Positions 24,972 through 34,227 of a DNA stretch of 64,000 bases are shown here, piece after piece. Within the stretch, counting starts at the first letter, position 1; every line of letters begins with the position of its first letter. The stretch lies in contig CAWIWC010000001.1 in assembly GCA_963839745.1 (NCBI GenBank), forward strand, positions 62,001-126,000. The letters run 5' to 3'. The DNA comes from JAIBJN01 sp963839745. Lineage in GTDB: Bacteria > Actinomycetota > Thermoleophilia > Gaiellales > Gaiellaceae. A program made the translations under genes and the position numbers. The notes beneath the pieces are model-generated. The model saw nothing but the letters and a program-made list of their open reading frames with translations. It did not search any database and had not been told where the DNA came from.

Positions 24972-26195
24972 CTATCCCTTGACGTAAGGGCGGCCGACGG
25001 CCGCGGGCGGGATCGACCGGCCGATCAGACCGACGAGCGCGACGAGGGTGAGCACGTACGGAAGGGTGGAGACCAGGTTCTCCGAGATGCCCGCTTCGCG
25101 CTGGAGCGGAATGGCGAGCGCGAAGCCGAAGCCGAACAGGAGCGTTGCCGCGAAGGCCCACCCCGGCAGCCACTTGCCGAAGATCACCGCCGCGAGCGCG
25201 ATGTAGCCGCGACCGGCCGTCATGTTCTCGGTGAAGGTGCCGACGAACCCGATCGACAGGAACGCGCCCCCGAGGGCGGCGAGCATCCCGGAAGTGACGA
25301 CCGAGGCGTAGCGCACCTTGTAGACCGAGATCCCCACCGTGTCGGCGGCCTTCGGATGCTCGCCGACCGAGCGGATCCGCAGGCCCGTCGGCGTCTTGAA
25401 GAGCACAATGTAGGAGAGCAGCACGACGGCGAACATGATCCAGACGAGCAGGTTGAGCGAGCCGAAGACGCCGTAGAGGAAGTCGCCGACGACCGGGATG
25501 TCGTCGAGGAAGTCGAGTTCGACGTCCGGGACGCGGGAGACCTGCTGCTCGATCCCGCCGGGATAGATCGAGCTGTACAGGAAGCCCGTGAGGCCGAGCG
25601 CGAGGAAGTTGACCGCGAACCCGCTCACGATCTGGTCTGCTTGGAGGTGGATGCAGAAGATGGCGTGGACGAGCGCCAGCAGCCCGCCGAACAGCATCGC
25701 CATCAGGAGGCCCACCACCCAACTGCCGCTCCAGACCGAGCCCCAGACGGCGAAGAACGCGCCCATGAGCATCATCCCCTCGAGCCCGATGTTCACGATG
25801 CCGGAGCGCTCGGAGAAGATCCCGCCCATTGCGGCAAACGCGAGCGGGGTCGCGAAGCGCAGAGTCGCGGCGATCACGCCGGTCGTGAGGATGCTGTCGA
25901 GGGTGTCCGCGTCCTTCGTCTGCAGCCAGATGGCTCCGAGAGTCCCCGCGAGGCCCAGGCCGATTGCCCACCAGCCGAGCTTCCGCTCGCCGCGCGGGAC
26001 AGCTCCGACTCCGCACGCAAGCGCGACGAACCCGGCCGCGACGGGCGCTCCAATCGAGCGGAACGTCCACGGGGGGAGCGCGAACCAGAACGCGAGGACC
26101 CCGCAGGCGATCCCGATGATCGCGATCGTCCGCGGTTCGGTGAGCTTGCGGACCCACTCGGTGACGGTCGCGCCCCGGGGCTCGATGGTGCTCAC
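24972..26195 (-). CDS. nucleoside-type ABC transporter permease (second subunit)
   Basis: The 407-residue integral membrane protein belongs to the BPD_transp_2 family. It has GIFSERSGIVNIGLEGMMLMGAFFA, HLQADQIVSGFAVNFLALG, RSVGEHPKAADTVGISV and a C-terminal GRPYVKG. The GERSGxxNxGxEGxM segment is characteristic of permeases paired with BMP-type lipoproteins. The first 60 residues form an additional N-terminal hydrophobic region not always present in relatives. GTG start overlapping the upstream permease stop (GTGA). Confidence 0.92.
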   Translation of the reverse strand: MSTIEPRGATVTEWVRKLTEPRTIAIIGIACGVLAFWFALPPWTFRSIGAPVAAGFVALACGVGAVPRGERKLGWWAIGLGLAGTLGAIWLQTKDADTLDSILTTGVIAATLRFATPLAFAAMGGIFSERSGIVNIGLEGMMLMGAFFAVWGSVWSGSWVVGLLMAMLFGGLLALVHAIFCIHLQADQIVSGFAVNFLALGLTGFLYSSIYPGGIEQQVSRVPDVELDFLDDIPVVGDFLYGVFGSLNLLVWIMFAVVLLSYIVLFKTPTGLRIRSVGEHPKAADTVGISVYKVRYASVVTSGMLAALGGAFLSIGFVGTFTENMTAGRGYIALAAVIFGKWLPGWAFAATLLFGFGFALAIPLQREAGISENLVSTLPYVLTLVALVGLIGRSIPPAAVGRPYVKG

Positions 26196-27379
26196 GGAGC
26201 GGCCTCCGGCTGTGCGGCCGACCCACGGCGGACGAGCGTGCGCGCCCGCCAGATGTAGACGATCAGGAGCTCCGCGCCGACGAAGAAGATGACCAGCGCC
26301 TGGATCATCGTGGCGAGGTCGACCGCGAGCGCCGGCTCGAACACCTCGGGATCGAGCTGTCGCGTGGACGTGCCCACCTCGAGCGCTGCGAAGAGCAGCG
26401 CTGCGAAGAGGATGCCGACAGGCTTCGTCCGTCCCAGCAGGGCGACCGCGATGCCGGTGAAGGCGATGAAGTTCGTCCCAAAGTCGCCCACGTCGACGCT
26501 GAACTTGAAGCCGAGGAGGTCGACCGATCCGGCGAGGCCGGCGAATGCGCCCGCGATGGCCATGGCGAGGAAGTAGTTCTTCGCGACCGAGATGCCGCTG
26601 TACCTGGCGGCCTCGGGGTTGAAGCCGACGGCTCGGACCTCGAATCCGAGCGTCGTCCGGTTGAGGATCACCGCGTAGACGACGAGCGCGAAGAGCGCGA
26701 TGAAGAGGCCCGCGTGGAGCGAGGGCAGGCTTCCCCAGATCGGCCACAGCTCGGCCGACTCGAAGATCTCGTCGGAGCGCGGGATCGACTCCTGCGGCCC
26801 CTGGAGCGGGCCGCCGATCTCGTACATGTACGTCAAGCCGAAGATGGCGATCCAGTTGAGCATGATCGTCGTGATCACCTCGTGGGCGCCCACGGTGGCC
26901 TTGAGGAGGCCGGCGATCCCTCCCCAGACCGCCCCGGCGACGATCGACGCCGCGAGCGCGAGCAGGATGTGCAGCGGGCGCGAGAGCCCCTCCAGGTGCG
27001 ATCCGACGAAGAGCGCGGCGGCGAACCCGACCCAGTACTGGCCCTGGCCGCCGATGTTGAAGAGCCCGCAGCGGAAGGCGAAGGCCACCGCGAGCGCCGT
27101 CAGGATCAGCGGGGCCATCAGGATGAGCGTCTGCTGGAGATCGTTCGCGGCCGCCTCGCGGGTCTCGCCCGTGACCCAGGGGAAGAACCAGTTGAGCCCC
27201 GTGCCGGCGAAGATCGCCTTGTACGCGGTAACGGGGTTGTGCCCCGTGATCGCGACCACGAGGCCGCCGATGAGGAAGGCGAGAACGGTCGCGGCGATCG
27301 GGACGAGGATGCCTCCGATGCGGGACGAGAACCACTCCGAGACGACAATGCCTGTCGTCGGCTGCGGATCGTCGACCAT
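26192..27379 (-). CDS. nucleoside-type ABC transporter permease (first subunit)
   Basis: The 395-residue protein is the partner permease, with GLFNIGGQGQYWVGFAAA, GAHEVITTIMLNWIAIFGL, AVGFNPEAARYSGISV and FTGIAVALLGRTKPVGIL. It forms the membrane channel with the downstream permease. The start overlaps the ATPase stop by one base (TGATG) and the stop overlaps the next start, so the three core transporter genes are coupled. Confidence 0.92.
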   Translation of the reverse strand: MVDDPQPTTGIVVSEWFSSRIGGILVPIAATVLAFLIGGLVVAITGHNPVTAYKAIFAGTGLNWFFPWVTGETREAAANDLQQTLILMAPLILTALAVAFAFRCGLFNIGGQGQYWVGFAAALFVGSHLEGLSRPLHILLALAASIVAGAVWGGIAGLLKATVGAHEVITTIMLNWIAIFGLTYMYEIGGPLQGPQESIPRSDEIFESAELWPIWGSLPSLHAGLFIALFALVVYAVILNRTTLGFEVRAVGFNPEAARYSGISVAKNYFLAMAIAGAFAGLAGSVDLLGFKFSVDVGDFGTNFIAFTGIAVALLGRTKPVGILFAALLFAALEVGTSTRQLDPEVFEPALAVDLATMIQALVIFFVGAELLIVYIWRARTLVRRGSAAQPEAAP

Positions 27380-28902
27380 CAGGCCGCCTCGTCCTTCACC
27401 CCGCCCGTCATCGCGAAGCCGAGGTCCTCCTCCGAGACGTCGGGCGGGTATTCGCCCACGATCCGACCCTCGTAGACGACGAGGATCCGGTCGGAGAGCG
27501 AGAGGATCTCCTCCAGCTCGAACGACACGAGCATGATTGCGCGGCCCTCGTCCCGCTCCGTGACGAGGCGGCGGTGGACGAACTCGATCGCGCCGACATC
27601 GAGCCCGCGGGTCGGCTGCGCCGCCACGAGGACGCGGGGATCGCGGGAGACCTCGCGGGCGACGACCACCTTCTGCTGGTTGCCGCCCGAGAGGGCCGCG
27701 GCCGGCGTCTGCGGCCCGCCGCCGCGCACGTCGAACTCTTTCAGCAGCCTGCGCGCCCGCTCGACCAGGCGGCGGGGGAACAACCAGCCGAAGCGAGACT
27801 CCGGCGGCGTCCGGTAGTCGTGGAGGGCGAGGTTCTCGGCGAGCGAGAAGTCGAGAACGAGACCGCGCCGCTGCCGGTCCTCGGGGATGTGCCCGATGCC
27901 GTTGTCCAGCACGTCGCGCGCGCTGGCGTTCGTGACGTCCTTCCCGCCGACGACGATCCGTCCCGAGGCGGGCTGTCGCAGCCCGGTGAGCGCGTCGATG
28001 AGCTCGGACTGGCCGTTGCCGTCCACGCCGGCGATGCCGACGATCTCCCCGGCGCGAACCTCGAACGAGACCCCACGGCAGGCTTCGAGGCCACGGTCGT
28101 CCACGACGACCAGGTCTTCTGCGGAGAGCAGGACCTCGCCGGGCTGCGCCGGCGGCTTTTCCACGCGGAGGACTACCTCCCGCCCGACCATCATCCGCGC
28201 GAGGCTCTCCTGAGTGGCCCCTTCCCGCGGAACGGTCCCCACCTGCTTCCCGAAGCGGAGGGTCGTGATCCGGTCCGCAATCTGGAGCACCTCGTTCAGC
28301 TTGTGGCTGATGAAGATGATCGACTTCCCCTCGGCCTGGAGCGAGCGGACGATCGCGAACAGCTCCTCCGCCTCCTGCGGCGTGAGGACGGCCGTGGGCT
28401 CGTCGAGGATGAGGATCTCCGCTCCCCGGTAGAGGGCCTTCAGGATCTCGACCCGCTGCTGCATGCCGACGGAGATGGAGTCGATCCGGGCCTCGGGGCG
28501 GACGGCCAGCCCGAACTGCTTTGACAGGTCCCGGACGCGCTCCTCCGCAGCATCGAGATCGAGAAACGGCCCGCGGTGCGGCTCGACGCCGAGCACGATG
28601 TTCTCGGCCACCGACATCACGGGGATGAGCATGAAGTGCTGGTGGACCATGCCGATGCCGTTGTCGATCGCCACATGGGGCGAGTCGATGCGCAGGGGAG
28701 CCCCGTTCAGGCGGATCTCGCCCTCGTCCGGGTGGTAGAGGCCGTAGAGGATGCTCATGAGCGTCGACTTGCCCGCCCCGTTCTCGCCGAGGAGCGCGTG
28801 GACCTCGCCCTGGACGAGGTCGAAGTCGACGTGGTCGTTCGCGACGACGCCGGGGAACCGCTTCGTGATGCCGCTCAGCTCGAGAAGGGGCGCATCCGCC
28901 AT
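27379..28902 (-). CDS. nucleoside/sugar ABC importer ATPase (tandem ATP-binding domains)
   Basis: The 507-residue protein has two ABC domains, as in RbsA and YufO-type ATPases. Domain 1 has Walker A GENGAGKST, the signature SVGMQQRVEIL and Walker B ILILDEPT. Domain 2 has the degenerate Walker A GVDGNGQSE, the signature LSGGNQQKVVVAR, and ends its Walker B with AAQPTRGLD. It drives import by the two adjacent permeases. The BMP lipoprotein gene upstream is separated by a strong hairpin, so its expression is probably lower than that of the binding protein. Confidence 0.93.
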   Translation of the reverse strand: MADAPLLELSGITKRFPGVVANDHVDFDLVQGEVHALLGENGAGKSTLMSILYGLYHPDEGEIRLNGAPLRIDSPHVAIDNGIGMVHQHFMLIPVMSVAENIVLGVEPHRGPFLDLDAAEERVRDLSKQFGLAVRPEARIDSISVGMQQRVEILKALYRGAEILILDEPTAVLTPQEAEELFAIVRSLQAEGKSIIFISHKLNEVLQIADRITTLRFGKQVGTVPREGATQESLARMMVGREVVLRVEKPPAQPGEVLLSAEDLVVVDDRGLEACRGVSFEVRAGEIVGIAGVDGNGQSELIDALTGLRQPASGRIVVGGKDVTNASARDVLDNGIGHIPEDRQRRGLVLDFSLAENLALHDYRTPPESRFGWLFPRRLVERARRLLKEFDVRGGGPQTPAAALSGGNQQKVVVAREVSRDPRVLVAAQPTRGLDVGAIEFVHRRLVTERDEGRAIMLVSFELEEILSLSDRILVVYEGRIVGEYPPDVSEEDLGFAMTGGVKDEAA

Positions 28903-28914
28903 GGGCGAAGGGTT

Positions 28915-28940
28915 GAGGGGCGGGCCTGGGCCCGCCCCTC
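28915..28940 (-). terminator. hairpin between the BMP lipoprotein gene and its ABC genes
   Basis: GAGGGGCGGGC and GCCCGCCCCTC form a perfect 11-bp stem with a CTGG loop, 12 bases after the lipoprotein stop and 13 before the ATPase start. No T tract follows, which suits a partial terminator or 3'-end stabiliser giving more binding protein than transporter. Confidence 0.55.
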
Positions 28941-28951
28941 GTCGAGGTTGA

Positions 28952-30028
28952 CTATTCGAAGGTCGCCGGCGGGTCGATCTCGCCGCTGATCAGCTGCTCC
29001 GTGGCCGTCGCGACCGCGTCCTGAACCTCCTGCGGGACGTCGGCCGAGAAGGGTGCGAGCAGTGTTGCCTCGGGGTAGTCCTGAATGCCGAAGAACGCGT
29101 TCGTGCCACCCTCGAACGTCCCTTCCTGAGCCGCCTTGATCGTCTCGAAGACTGCGAGCTCGAGCGGCTTCAGCGCGCTCGTGATCACGCAGTCGCCTGC
29201 GAACGACTGGTCGGCGTCCACGCCGATGGCGTAGGCGCCTTCCTGACAGGCGGCGTCGAGGGCGCCGAGACCACATTGCCCCGCGACCTGGAAGACGACG
29301 TCGGAGCCCTGGGAGATCTGGTCGAGCGCGATCTCCTTGCACTTCGCGGCGTCGACGAAGTCCTGCGAGTACGCGTTCAGGAGCTGGATGTCCGGGTTGG
29401 TGTCCATGGCGCCCTGCCGGAAGCCGGCGATCCAGTTGTCGACCGGCGGGATCTTGATGCCGCCCACCGTCGAGATGGTCCCGGTCTCGCTCATGCTCGC
29501 CGCGACGATGCCGGCCAGGTAGCCCGCCTCCTCCGACGGGAACTGGAGGCCGACCACGTTCGGCATGACGCACGGCGACTGGTCTTCTCCGCCGCAATCC
29601 GGCTCCTCGCCGTAGAACTGGTCGACGCCGGCGAAGTTGACGTCCGTCGCCTCGGTCGCCACCTCCACCACGGACGGCTGGATGAGGAAGCCGATCGCAA
29701 TGACCAGGTCGTGGCCGTCGTCCACCGCCGCCGTCAGGTTCGGCAGGTAGTCGTCGCCCGACTCGGAGACATAGACCCGTCCCTCGACGCCGAGCTCGGA
29801 CTGGGCGCGCTCGAAGCCGGCGATCGAGAACTCGTTGAACCCGCGGTCGTCGAGACCGCCGGTGTCGCTGACCATACCGACGCTGATCGTCTCCTCGGCC
29901 TCAGTGTCGGTCGCGCCCGTTGGCGTCGCAGCGTCGTCACCGTCGTCATCGTCGCCGCCGCAGCCGGCCGCGACAACCAGTGCGACGAGCAGCACCAGCA
30001 ACCAGGAGAGCCTTCTTGTTGCGTTCAC
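28952..30028 (-). CDS. BMP-family substrate-binding lipoprotein (nucleoside ABC importer)
   Basis: The 358-residue protein has an N-terminal lipoprotein signal (RRLSWLLVLLVALVVAAGCGG, lipobox VAAGC) followed by an acidic linker. The mature domain has SVGMVSDTGGLDDRGFNEFS, FAGVDQFYG, GLQFPSEEAGYLAGIVAA and IGVDADQS, typical of BMP/PnrA/TmpC proteins that bind purine nucleosides. The GTG at 30028 is preceded by a near-perfect AGGAGG five bases upstream, which decides the start. It heads the transporter operon. Confidence 0.93.
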   Translation of the reverse strand: MNATRRLSWLLVLLVALVVAAGCGGDDDDGDDAATPTGATDTEAEETISVGMVSDTGGLDDRGFNEFSIAGFERAQSELGVEGRVYVSESGDDYLPNLTAAVDDGHDLVIAIGFLIQPSVVEVATEATDVNFAGVDQFYGEEPDCGGEDQSPCVMPNVVGLQFPSEEAGYLAGIVAASMSETGTISTVGGIKIPPVDNWIAGFRQGAMDTNPDIQLLNAYSQDFVDAAKCKEIALDQISQGSDVVFQVAGQCGLGALDAACQEGAYAIGVDADQSFAGDCVITSALKPLELAVFETIKAAQEGTFEGGTNAFFGIQDYPEATLLAPFSADVPQEVQDAVATATEQLISGEIDPPATFE

Positions 30029-30059
30029 GGAACCTCCTCTTCGCCCATGCAAGTCGAGT

Positions 30060-30092
30060 GGAATCGGAGGATGCTATCCCTCCGACGATTCC
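30060..30092 (-). repeat. imperfect inverted repeat in the leader of the BMP gene
   Basis: GGAATCGGAGG and CCTCCGACGATTCC pair over 11 bp with a three-base bulge and an 8-nt loop, 32 bases upstream of the BMP start and about 50 bases past the ftsK stop. It may terminate ftsK transcription or regulate the transporter. There is no T tract. Confidence 0.4.
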
Positions 30093-30142
30093 ATTTCTAG
30101 GACGTACGCCGGATTGCGTTCGTTAGGGAGGTACCGGCGCGG

Positions 30143-32368
30143 CTAGGACGTGACGTCGGCCAGGACGCGGTCGAGCTCGGCTTCGCCCACGAGCACCTTG
30201 CGTGGCTTGGAGCCCTCGTAGCCCGAGATGATCCCCCGCCGCTCCAGCATGTCGATCAGGCGGCCGGCGCGCGTGTAGCCGACGCGCAGGCGGCGCTGGA
30301 TCAGGGAGACGGAGGCGGTCTGCGTCTGCACCACGATCTCGATCGCGCGGTCGAGGAGCGGATCCTCGTCCGGGTCGAAGTCCTCGTCGCCATCGTCGCC
30401 GTGGCCGACCGGCTCGGGCGGCGCCAGCAGGGACTCGTCCAGCTCCTGCGGGCGCTGGCTGCGGCACTGCTCGACGACGAGGGCGATCTCCTCTTCGCTG
30501 ACGTAGGCGCCCTGGACGCGCTGGAGGCGCGAGGTGCCGAGTGGCTTGAAGAGCATGTCGCCCTGACCGAGCAGGCTCTCGGCGCCCGATGTGTCGAGAA
30601 TGACGCGACTGTCGGTCTGGCTCGAGACCGCAAAGGCGATCCGCGAGGGGACGTTCGCCTTGATCATCCCGGTGATGACGTCCACGGAGGGGCGTTGCGT
30701 GGCGAGCACGAGATGGATGCCGACGGCGCGCGACTTCTGGGCGAGGCGGATGACCGCGTCCTCGACCTCCTGCGGCGAGACCATCATCAGGTCGGCCAGC
30801 TCGTCGATGACGACGAGCAGGTACGGGAGCTGCGCCTCTCCGCGCTTGCGCAGGGCTCGGTTGAGCTCGGGGAGGTTGCGTGCCCGGGCGAGGCTCATGC
30901 GCTCGTAGCGGCGCTCCATCTCGGTGAGGACGTTGGTCAGGACCGCCGACGCCTGCTTGGGGCTCGAGACGACCGGCGTGAGAAGGTGCGGGATCGACTC
31001 GTAGAGCCCCAGCTCGACGCGCTTCGGGTCGACCAGGATCATGCGGACCTCGTCCGGCGTCGCGCGCAGGAGGATCGAGCAAAGCATCGTGTTGATGCAG
31101 CCCGACTTTCCCGAGCCCGTGGTGCCTGCGATGAGGATGTGGGGCATGCGGGCGAGGTCGGCGTTCACCGAGGCGCCGGAGATGTCCTTGCCGAGCCAGA
31201 CGGAGAGCGGGCTCGAGCTCGACGGGACCTCGTCGAAGATGTCACCGAGCGTGACGATGTTCGGGGAGAGGTTGGGCACCTCGACGCCGACCGCCTGTTT
31301 CCCGGGGATCGGCGCGAGGATGCGGATCTCGGTAGTGGCGAGCGCGTAGGCGAGATCGTCCTTGAGCGCGGCGACCTTCCCCACTTTCGTGCCAGGCGCG
31401 AGCTGCAGCTCGTAGCGCGTCACCCGCGGACCGACGACTTGGCCGACGAGCGTCGCGTCGATGCCGAAGTTCGCGAGCGCCTGGAGGAGCGCCTCGGCCG
31501 TCCGCTCGGCGGCCTTGCCCGGCTGCCCCTCGTGCGGGCGCGAGCGCCGGAGGACGGACGCGTCCGGAAGGCGGTAGTCGGCGTGCTCGCTCGTGGGCGG
31601 GTCGAAGAGCGTCGGGGGCTCGGCGGCGGCGGGCACGGTGTCGAGCTCGGCGTCCAGCGGTTCTGCGAGCTGGTCGACGAGGACCGGCTGGGCAGGCGGA
31701 GCGTCGCCCACCACGTCCGGGTAAGCCTGTGCGCCGTCGACCGGTGGTTCGTGCGGGATGTGTCCGTTGGAGATCGGCGGTGGCGCCGTGTCGACCGGCG
31801 CGTAGCGGACGGCGCCGACGGTGCGGCGCGCGGCCACCGCTGTCTCGCGCGCGACGTGCGCCGAGCGGTGCAGCATCGCGCCGAGCGAGGCTCCCGTGAG
31901 GAGGAGCGCTCCGGCCCAGCAGAGGAAGAGGCCGAGAATGAATGTCCCCGTCCCGCCGATGAGACGGCCGAAGACGGCGTCGAAGGCGCTGCCCATGGCT
32001 CCGCCCCGCTCCTCGGCGAGGAGCACCAAGGTGCCGACGATCAGGAGGACGAGGCCGGTCCGGAAGGGCTTGACGTCCACGAGGGAAGCGCGGGCGACCA
32101 TGAGCGCGCCGAGTGCGACGAGCACGACCGGCACGCCGACGCGGGCGGTGCCGAGGAGGGCGTCGAGCCAGTCGGCGATCGTCGTGCCCACGATGCCGCC
32201 GTTCCCCTCCAGCCAGGTGACGAACGCGAGGAAGAGCCCGGCGCAGAGCAGGCCGAGCCCGAGCAGCTCGTGATGGTGGTGTCCGCGCTGCCGGCGCGTG
32301 CGCTTCTTCTTGCGAATGCGCGCAGGCGACTTCGGGCGTACCCGAGACGGACGCTTCTTCTGCGCCAT
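30143..32368 (-). CDS. ftsK: DNA translocase FtsK/SpoIIIE
   Basis: The 741-residue protein pumps chromosomal DNA through the closing septum. It has a very basic N-terminus (residues 1-32), four transmembrane helices between about 35 and 165 and a Pro/Ala-rich linker. The motor domain has Walker A GTTGSGKSGCINTM and Walker B LLVVIDELADLMM, followed by ATQRPSVDVITG. A C-terminal gamma winged helix (VSLIQRRLRVGYTRAGRLIDMLERRGI) reads KOPS-like sequences. The ATG lies about 55 bases past a perfect inverted repeat. Confidence 0.95.
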   Translation of the reverse strand: MAQKKRPSRVRPKSPARIRKKKRTRRQRGHHHHELLGLGLLCAGLFLAFVTWLEGNGGIVGTTIADWLDALLGTARVGVPVVLVALGALMVARASLVDVKPFRTGLVLLIVGTLVLLAEERGGAMGSAFDAVFGRLIGGTGTFILGLFLCWAGALLLTGASLGAMLHRSAHVARETAVAARRTVGAVRYAPVDTAPPPISNGHIPHEPPVDGAQAYPDVVGDAPPAQPVLVDQLAEPLDAELDTVPAAAEPPTLFDPPTSEHADYRLPDASVLRRSRPHEGQPGKAAERTAEALLQALANFGIDATLVGQVVGPRVTRYELQLAPGTKVGKVAALKDDLAYALATTEIRILAPIPGKQAVGVEVPNLSPNIVTLGDIFDEVPSSSSPLSVWLGKDISGASVNADLARMPHILIAGTTGSGKSGCINTMLCSILLRATPDEVRMILVDPKRVELGLYESIPHLLTPVVSSPKQASAVLTNVLTEMERRYERMSLARARNLPELNRALRKRGEAQLPYLLVVIDELADLMMVSPQEVEDAVIRLAQKSRAVGIHLVLATQRPSVDVITGMIKANVPSRIAFAVSSQTDSRVILDTSGAESLLGQGDMLFKPLGTSRLQRVQGAYVSEEEIALVVEQCRSQRPQELDESLLAPPEPVGHGDDGDEDFDPDEDPLLDRAIEIVVQTQTASVSLIQRRLRVGYTRAGRLIDMLERRGIISGYEGSKPRKVLVGEAELDRVLADVTS

Positions 32369-32422
32369 GTCGAGGCAGTTCGGTGGCGGGGTCCGCCCTC
32401 CTTCCCCGAGGCGCGGACGAGC

Positions 32423-32445
32423 CCAAGTAACACTTTGTTACTTGG
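32423..32445 (-). terminator. perfect 9-bp inverted repeat at the nucleoside hydrolase stop, upstream of ftsK
   Basis: CCAAGTAAC and GTTACTTGG flank a five-base centre (ACTTT). The repeat includes the TAA stop of the nucleoside hydrolase gene and lies 55-77 bases before the ftsK ATG. It is AT-rich for this genome and lacks a T tract, so an operator for ftsK is as plausible as a terminator. Confidence 0.45.
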
Positions 32446-33388
32446 TTGGGCTGCGGTCGAGCGACTCGACACGCTCGCAGAGGAGCTCGAGAAAGCCGTC
32501 CGCGTCGATGTCGACGCCCACGTCGGCGTTCGGCTCGTTCTCCGTCCGGTGCCAGAGGTCGACGACCGTGCGGCCGCGGCAGAGCTGGGACTCGCAGTCG
32601 ACGTCCACGTGCCGGTGGAGCGTCTCGACGATGCCCGGCCGGAGAACCTGCGCGACCGCGACGGCGTCGTGGATCGGCGCGCCCTCGGTCCCGTACGTCC
32701 GCTTGTGGTACTCGACGAAGAAGTCGTGGAGCTCGGCGACGAACGTCCCGGCCGTGCCCGAGGCGCGGAGCCGCTCGACGTGCGACGGCATCATCAGCGC
32801 CTTGTGGGTGACGTCGAGGCCGATCATCGTCACCGGCGCGTCGCTGTGGAAGACCCGCCACGCCGCCTCGGGATCGACGTAGATGTTGAACTCCGCCGCC
32901 GGGGTGACGTTCCCCTCGGCAATCGCACCGCCCATGATCACGATTCGCTCGACGTTCTCCGCGGCCTCCGGATGGTGCGCGAGGAGAAGCGCGATGTTCG
33001 TCAGGGGACCGACCGGCACGAGCGTGACCGGCCGGGGCGAGCCGAGGATGCGCTCGGCGAGGAAGTCGACGGCGTGCTGCTCGGCCGGTGCGCGCTGCGG
33101 GTCGGGCAGGCTCGGGCCGTCGAGCCCGGACTCCCCGTGCACGTAGGCGGCGATGAAGAGCTCCCGCGCGAGCGGCCGGTCGGCGCCTGCTGCGACGTCC
33201 ACGTCACTCCGGCCGACCAGCTCGAGGACGCGCAGGGCGTTCGCCGTCGTCTTCTCCAGCGTCTGGTTCCCGGCGACCGTCGTGACGCCCAGGAGGTCGA
33301 GCTCGGGGCTGGCCAGGGCCAGCAGGAGCGCGATCGCGTCGTCGTGCCCCGGGTCGCAGTCGAGCAGGATCGGCGTCGGGTCGCTCAC
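32438..33388 (-). CDS. inosine/uridine-preferring nucleoside hydrolase
   Basis: The 316-residue enzyme releases a free base and ribose from nucleosides. The calcium-binding motif DCDPGHDDAIALLLA is at residues 10-24, and VGPLTNIALLL, VIMGGA, FNIYVDPEAA and HDAVAVA follow as in the IunH family. The GTG start overlaps the ribokinase stop codon (GTGA), so the enzyme that makes ribose and the kinase that uses it are coupled. The exact base preference cannot be read from sequence. Confidence 0.93.
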   Translation of the reverse strand: MSDPTPILLDCDPGHDDAIALLLALASPELDLLGVTTVAGNQTLEKTTANALRVLELVGRSDVDVAAGADRPLARELFIAAYVHGESGLDGPSLPDPQRAPAEQHAVDFLAERILGSPRPVTLVPVGPLTNIALLLAHHPEAAENVERIVIMGGAIAEGNVTPAAEFNIYVDPEAAWRVFHSDAPVTMIGLDVTHKALMMPSHVERLRASGTAGTFVAELHDFFVEYHKRTYGTEGAPIHDAVAVAQVLRPGIVETLHRHVDVDCESQLCRGRTVVDLWHRTENEPNADVGVDIDADGFLELLCERVESLDRSPTK

Positions 33389-34227
33389 GCGCGCAGTATC
33401 TCGTCAACCTCCGCCGCGTTGGGCAGCGAGGGCTGAGCGCCGGGCCGGGAGGCTGCGATCGCACCGGCGGCGCAGGCGCGGCGAAGGGCCTCCTCTCTCT
33501 CGCGCCCTTCGAGGAGCGAGACGACGAGGCAGGCCGTGAAGGCGTCCCCGGCGCCCGTCCCGTCGACCGCCTCTACTTCGGGCGGCGCGGCGCGAGCAAT
33601 CTCTTCACCGTCATCCAGAAGCAGTGCACCCTCGGCGCCCAGCGTGAGGGCGAAAAGGGTTCCCATGGCAGACGAGCCGAGTGCATCCAGCTCGAGCGAG
33701 TTCGCGACGATCAGGTCGGCGCGGCCGAGGACATCACTCGAGACCTCCCGGGCGGGGGCCGCGTTGAGGCAGAAGAAGCCGTCGAACCCATCGAGGGCGG
33801 CCTCGATCGCGCCGTCTCGGATCTCCAGCTGGCTGATGAGGGCGTCCGGCTCTCCGATCTCGATGCGATCTGGATCGAGGGCATGGTTGGCGCCGGGCAC
33901 GACGACGATCTGGGTCTCCCCCTTCTCGTCGACGAAGATCAGCGCCAGCCCAGTCGGGCTTCGAACCACTTGAGTGCGGGACAGATCGACGTCCGCCTTG
34001 CGAAGCTCTTCCACTGCGAGGCGTCCGAAGTCGTCGTCTCCAACCGCCCCGACGAACCGCACATCGGCGCCGAGACGCGCGGAGGCCACCGCCTGGTTCG
34101 CGCCCTTCCCGCCGGGGACGTAGTCGAGGCTCGTGCTCGTGATCGTCTCCCCCGACAGGGGAAGGTGCTCGACGGAGGCGACTAGGTCGAGATTGATCGA
34201 GCCGACGACGCAGACGCTAGGCGGCAA
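33385..34227 (-). CDS. rbsK: ribokinase
   Basis: Ribokinase phosphorylates D-ribose to ribose 5-phosphate. The protein (about 280 residues) begins VCVVGSINLDLVASVE. It has the PfkB signature GGKGANQAVASARLGA near residue 40 and the catalytic DGTGAGDAFTACL near residue 230. I use the TTG at 34227, which overlaps the end of the preceding unknown gene by 11 bases; no ATG or GTG lies between that point and the conserved N-terminus. Coupling to the nucleoside hydrolase suggests salvage of ribose from nucleosides. Confidence 0.88.
   Translation of the reverse strand: MPPSVCVVGSINLDLVASVEHLPLSGETITSTSLDYVPGGKGANQAVASARLGADVRFVGAVGDDDFGRLAVEELRKADVDLSRTQVVRSPTGLALIFVDEKGETQIVVVPGANHALDPDRIEIGEPDALISQLEIRDGAIEAALDGFDGFFCLNAAPAREVSSDVLGRADLIVANSLELDALGSSAMGTLFALTLGAEGALLLDDGEEIARAAPPEVEAVDGTGAGDAFTACLVVSLLEGREREEALRRACAAGAIAASRPGAQPSLPNAAEVDEILRA

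Noticed and set aside
24972..27335. A single fused permease of nearly 790 codons
   Set aside because: The first half is an out-of-frame reading of the upstream permease gene. The true second permease starts at the overlapping GTG at 26195.
30401..33436. A plus-strand open frame of about 1,000 codons
   Set aside because: It lies antisense to ftsK and the nucleoside hydrolase. Its composition (Arg, Asp, Leu, Val rich without motifs) is that of a mirror frame in GC-rich coding DNA.
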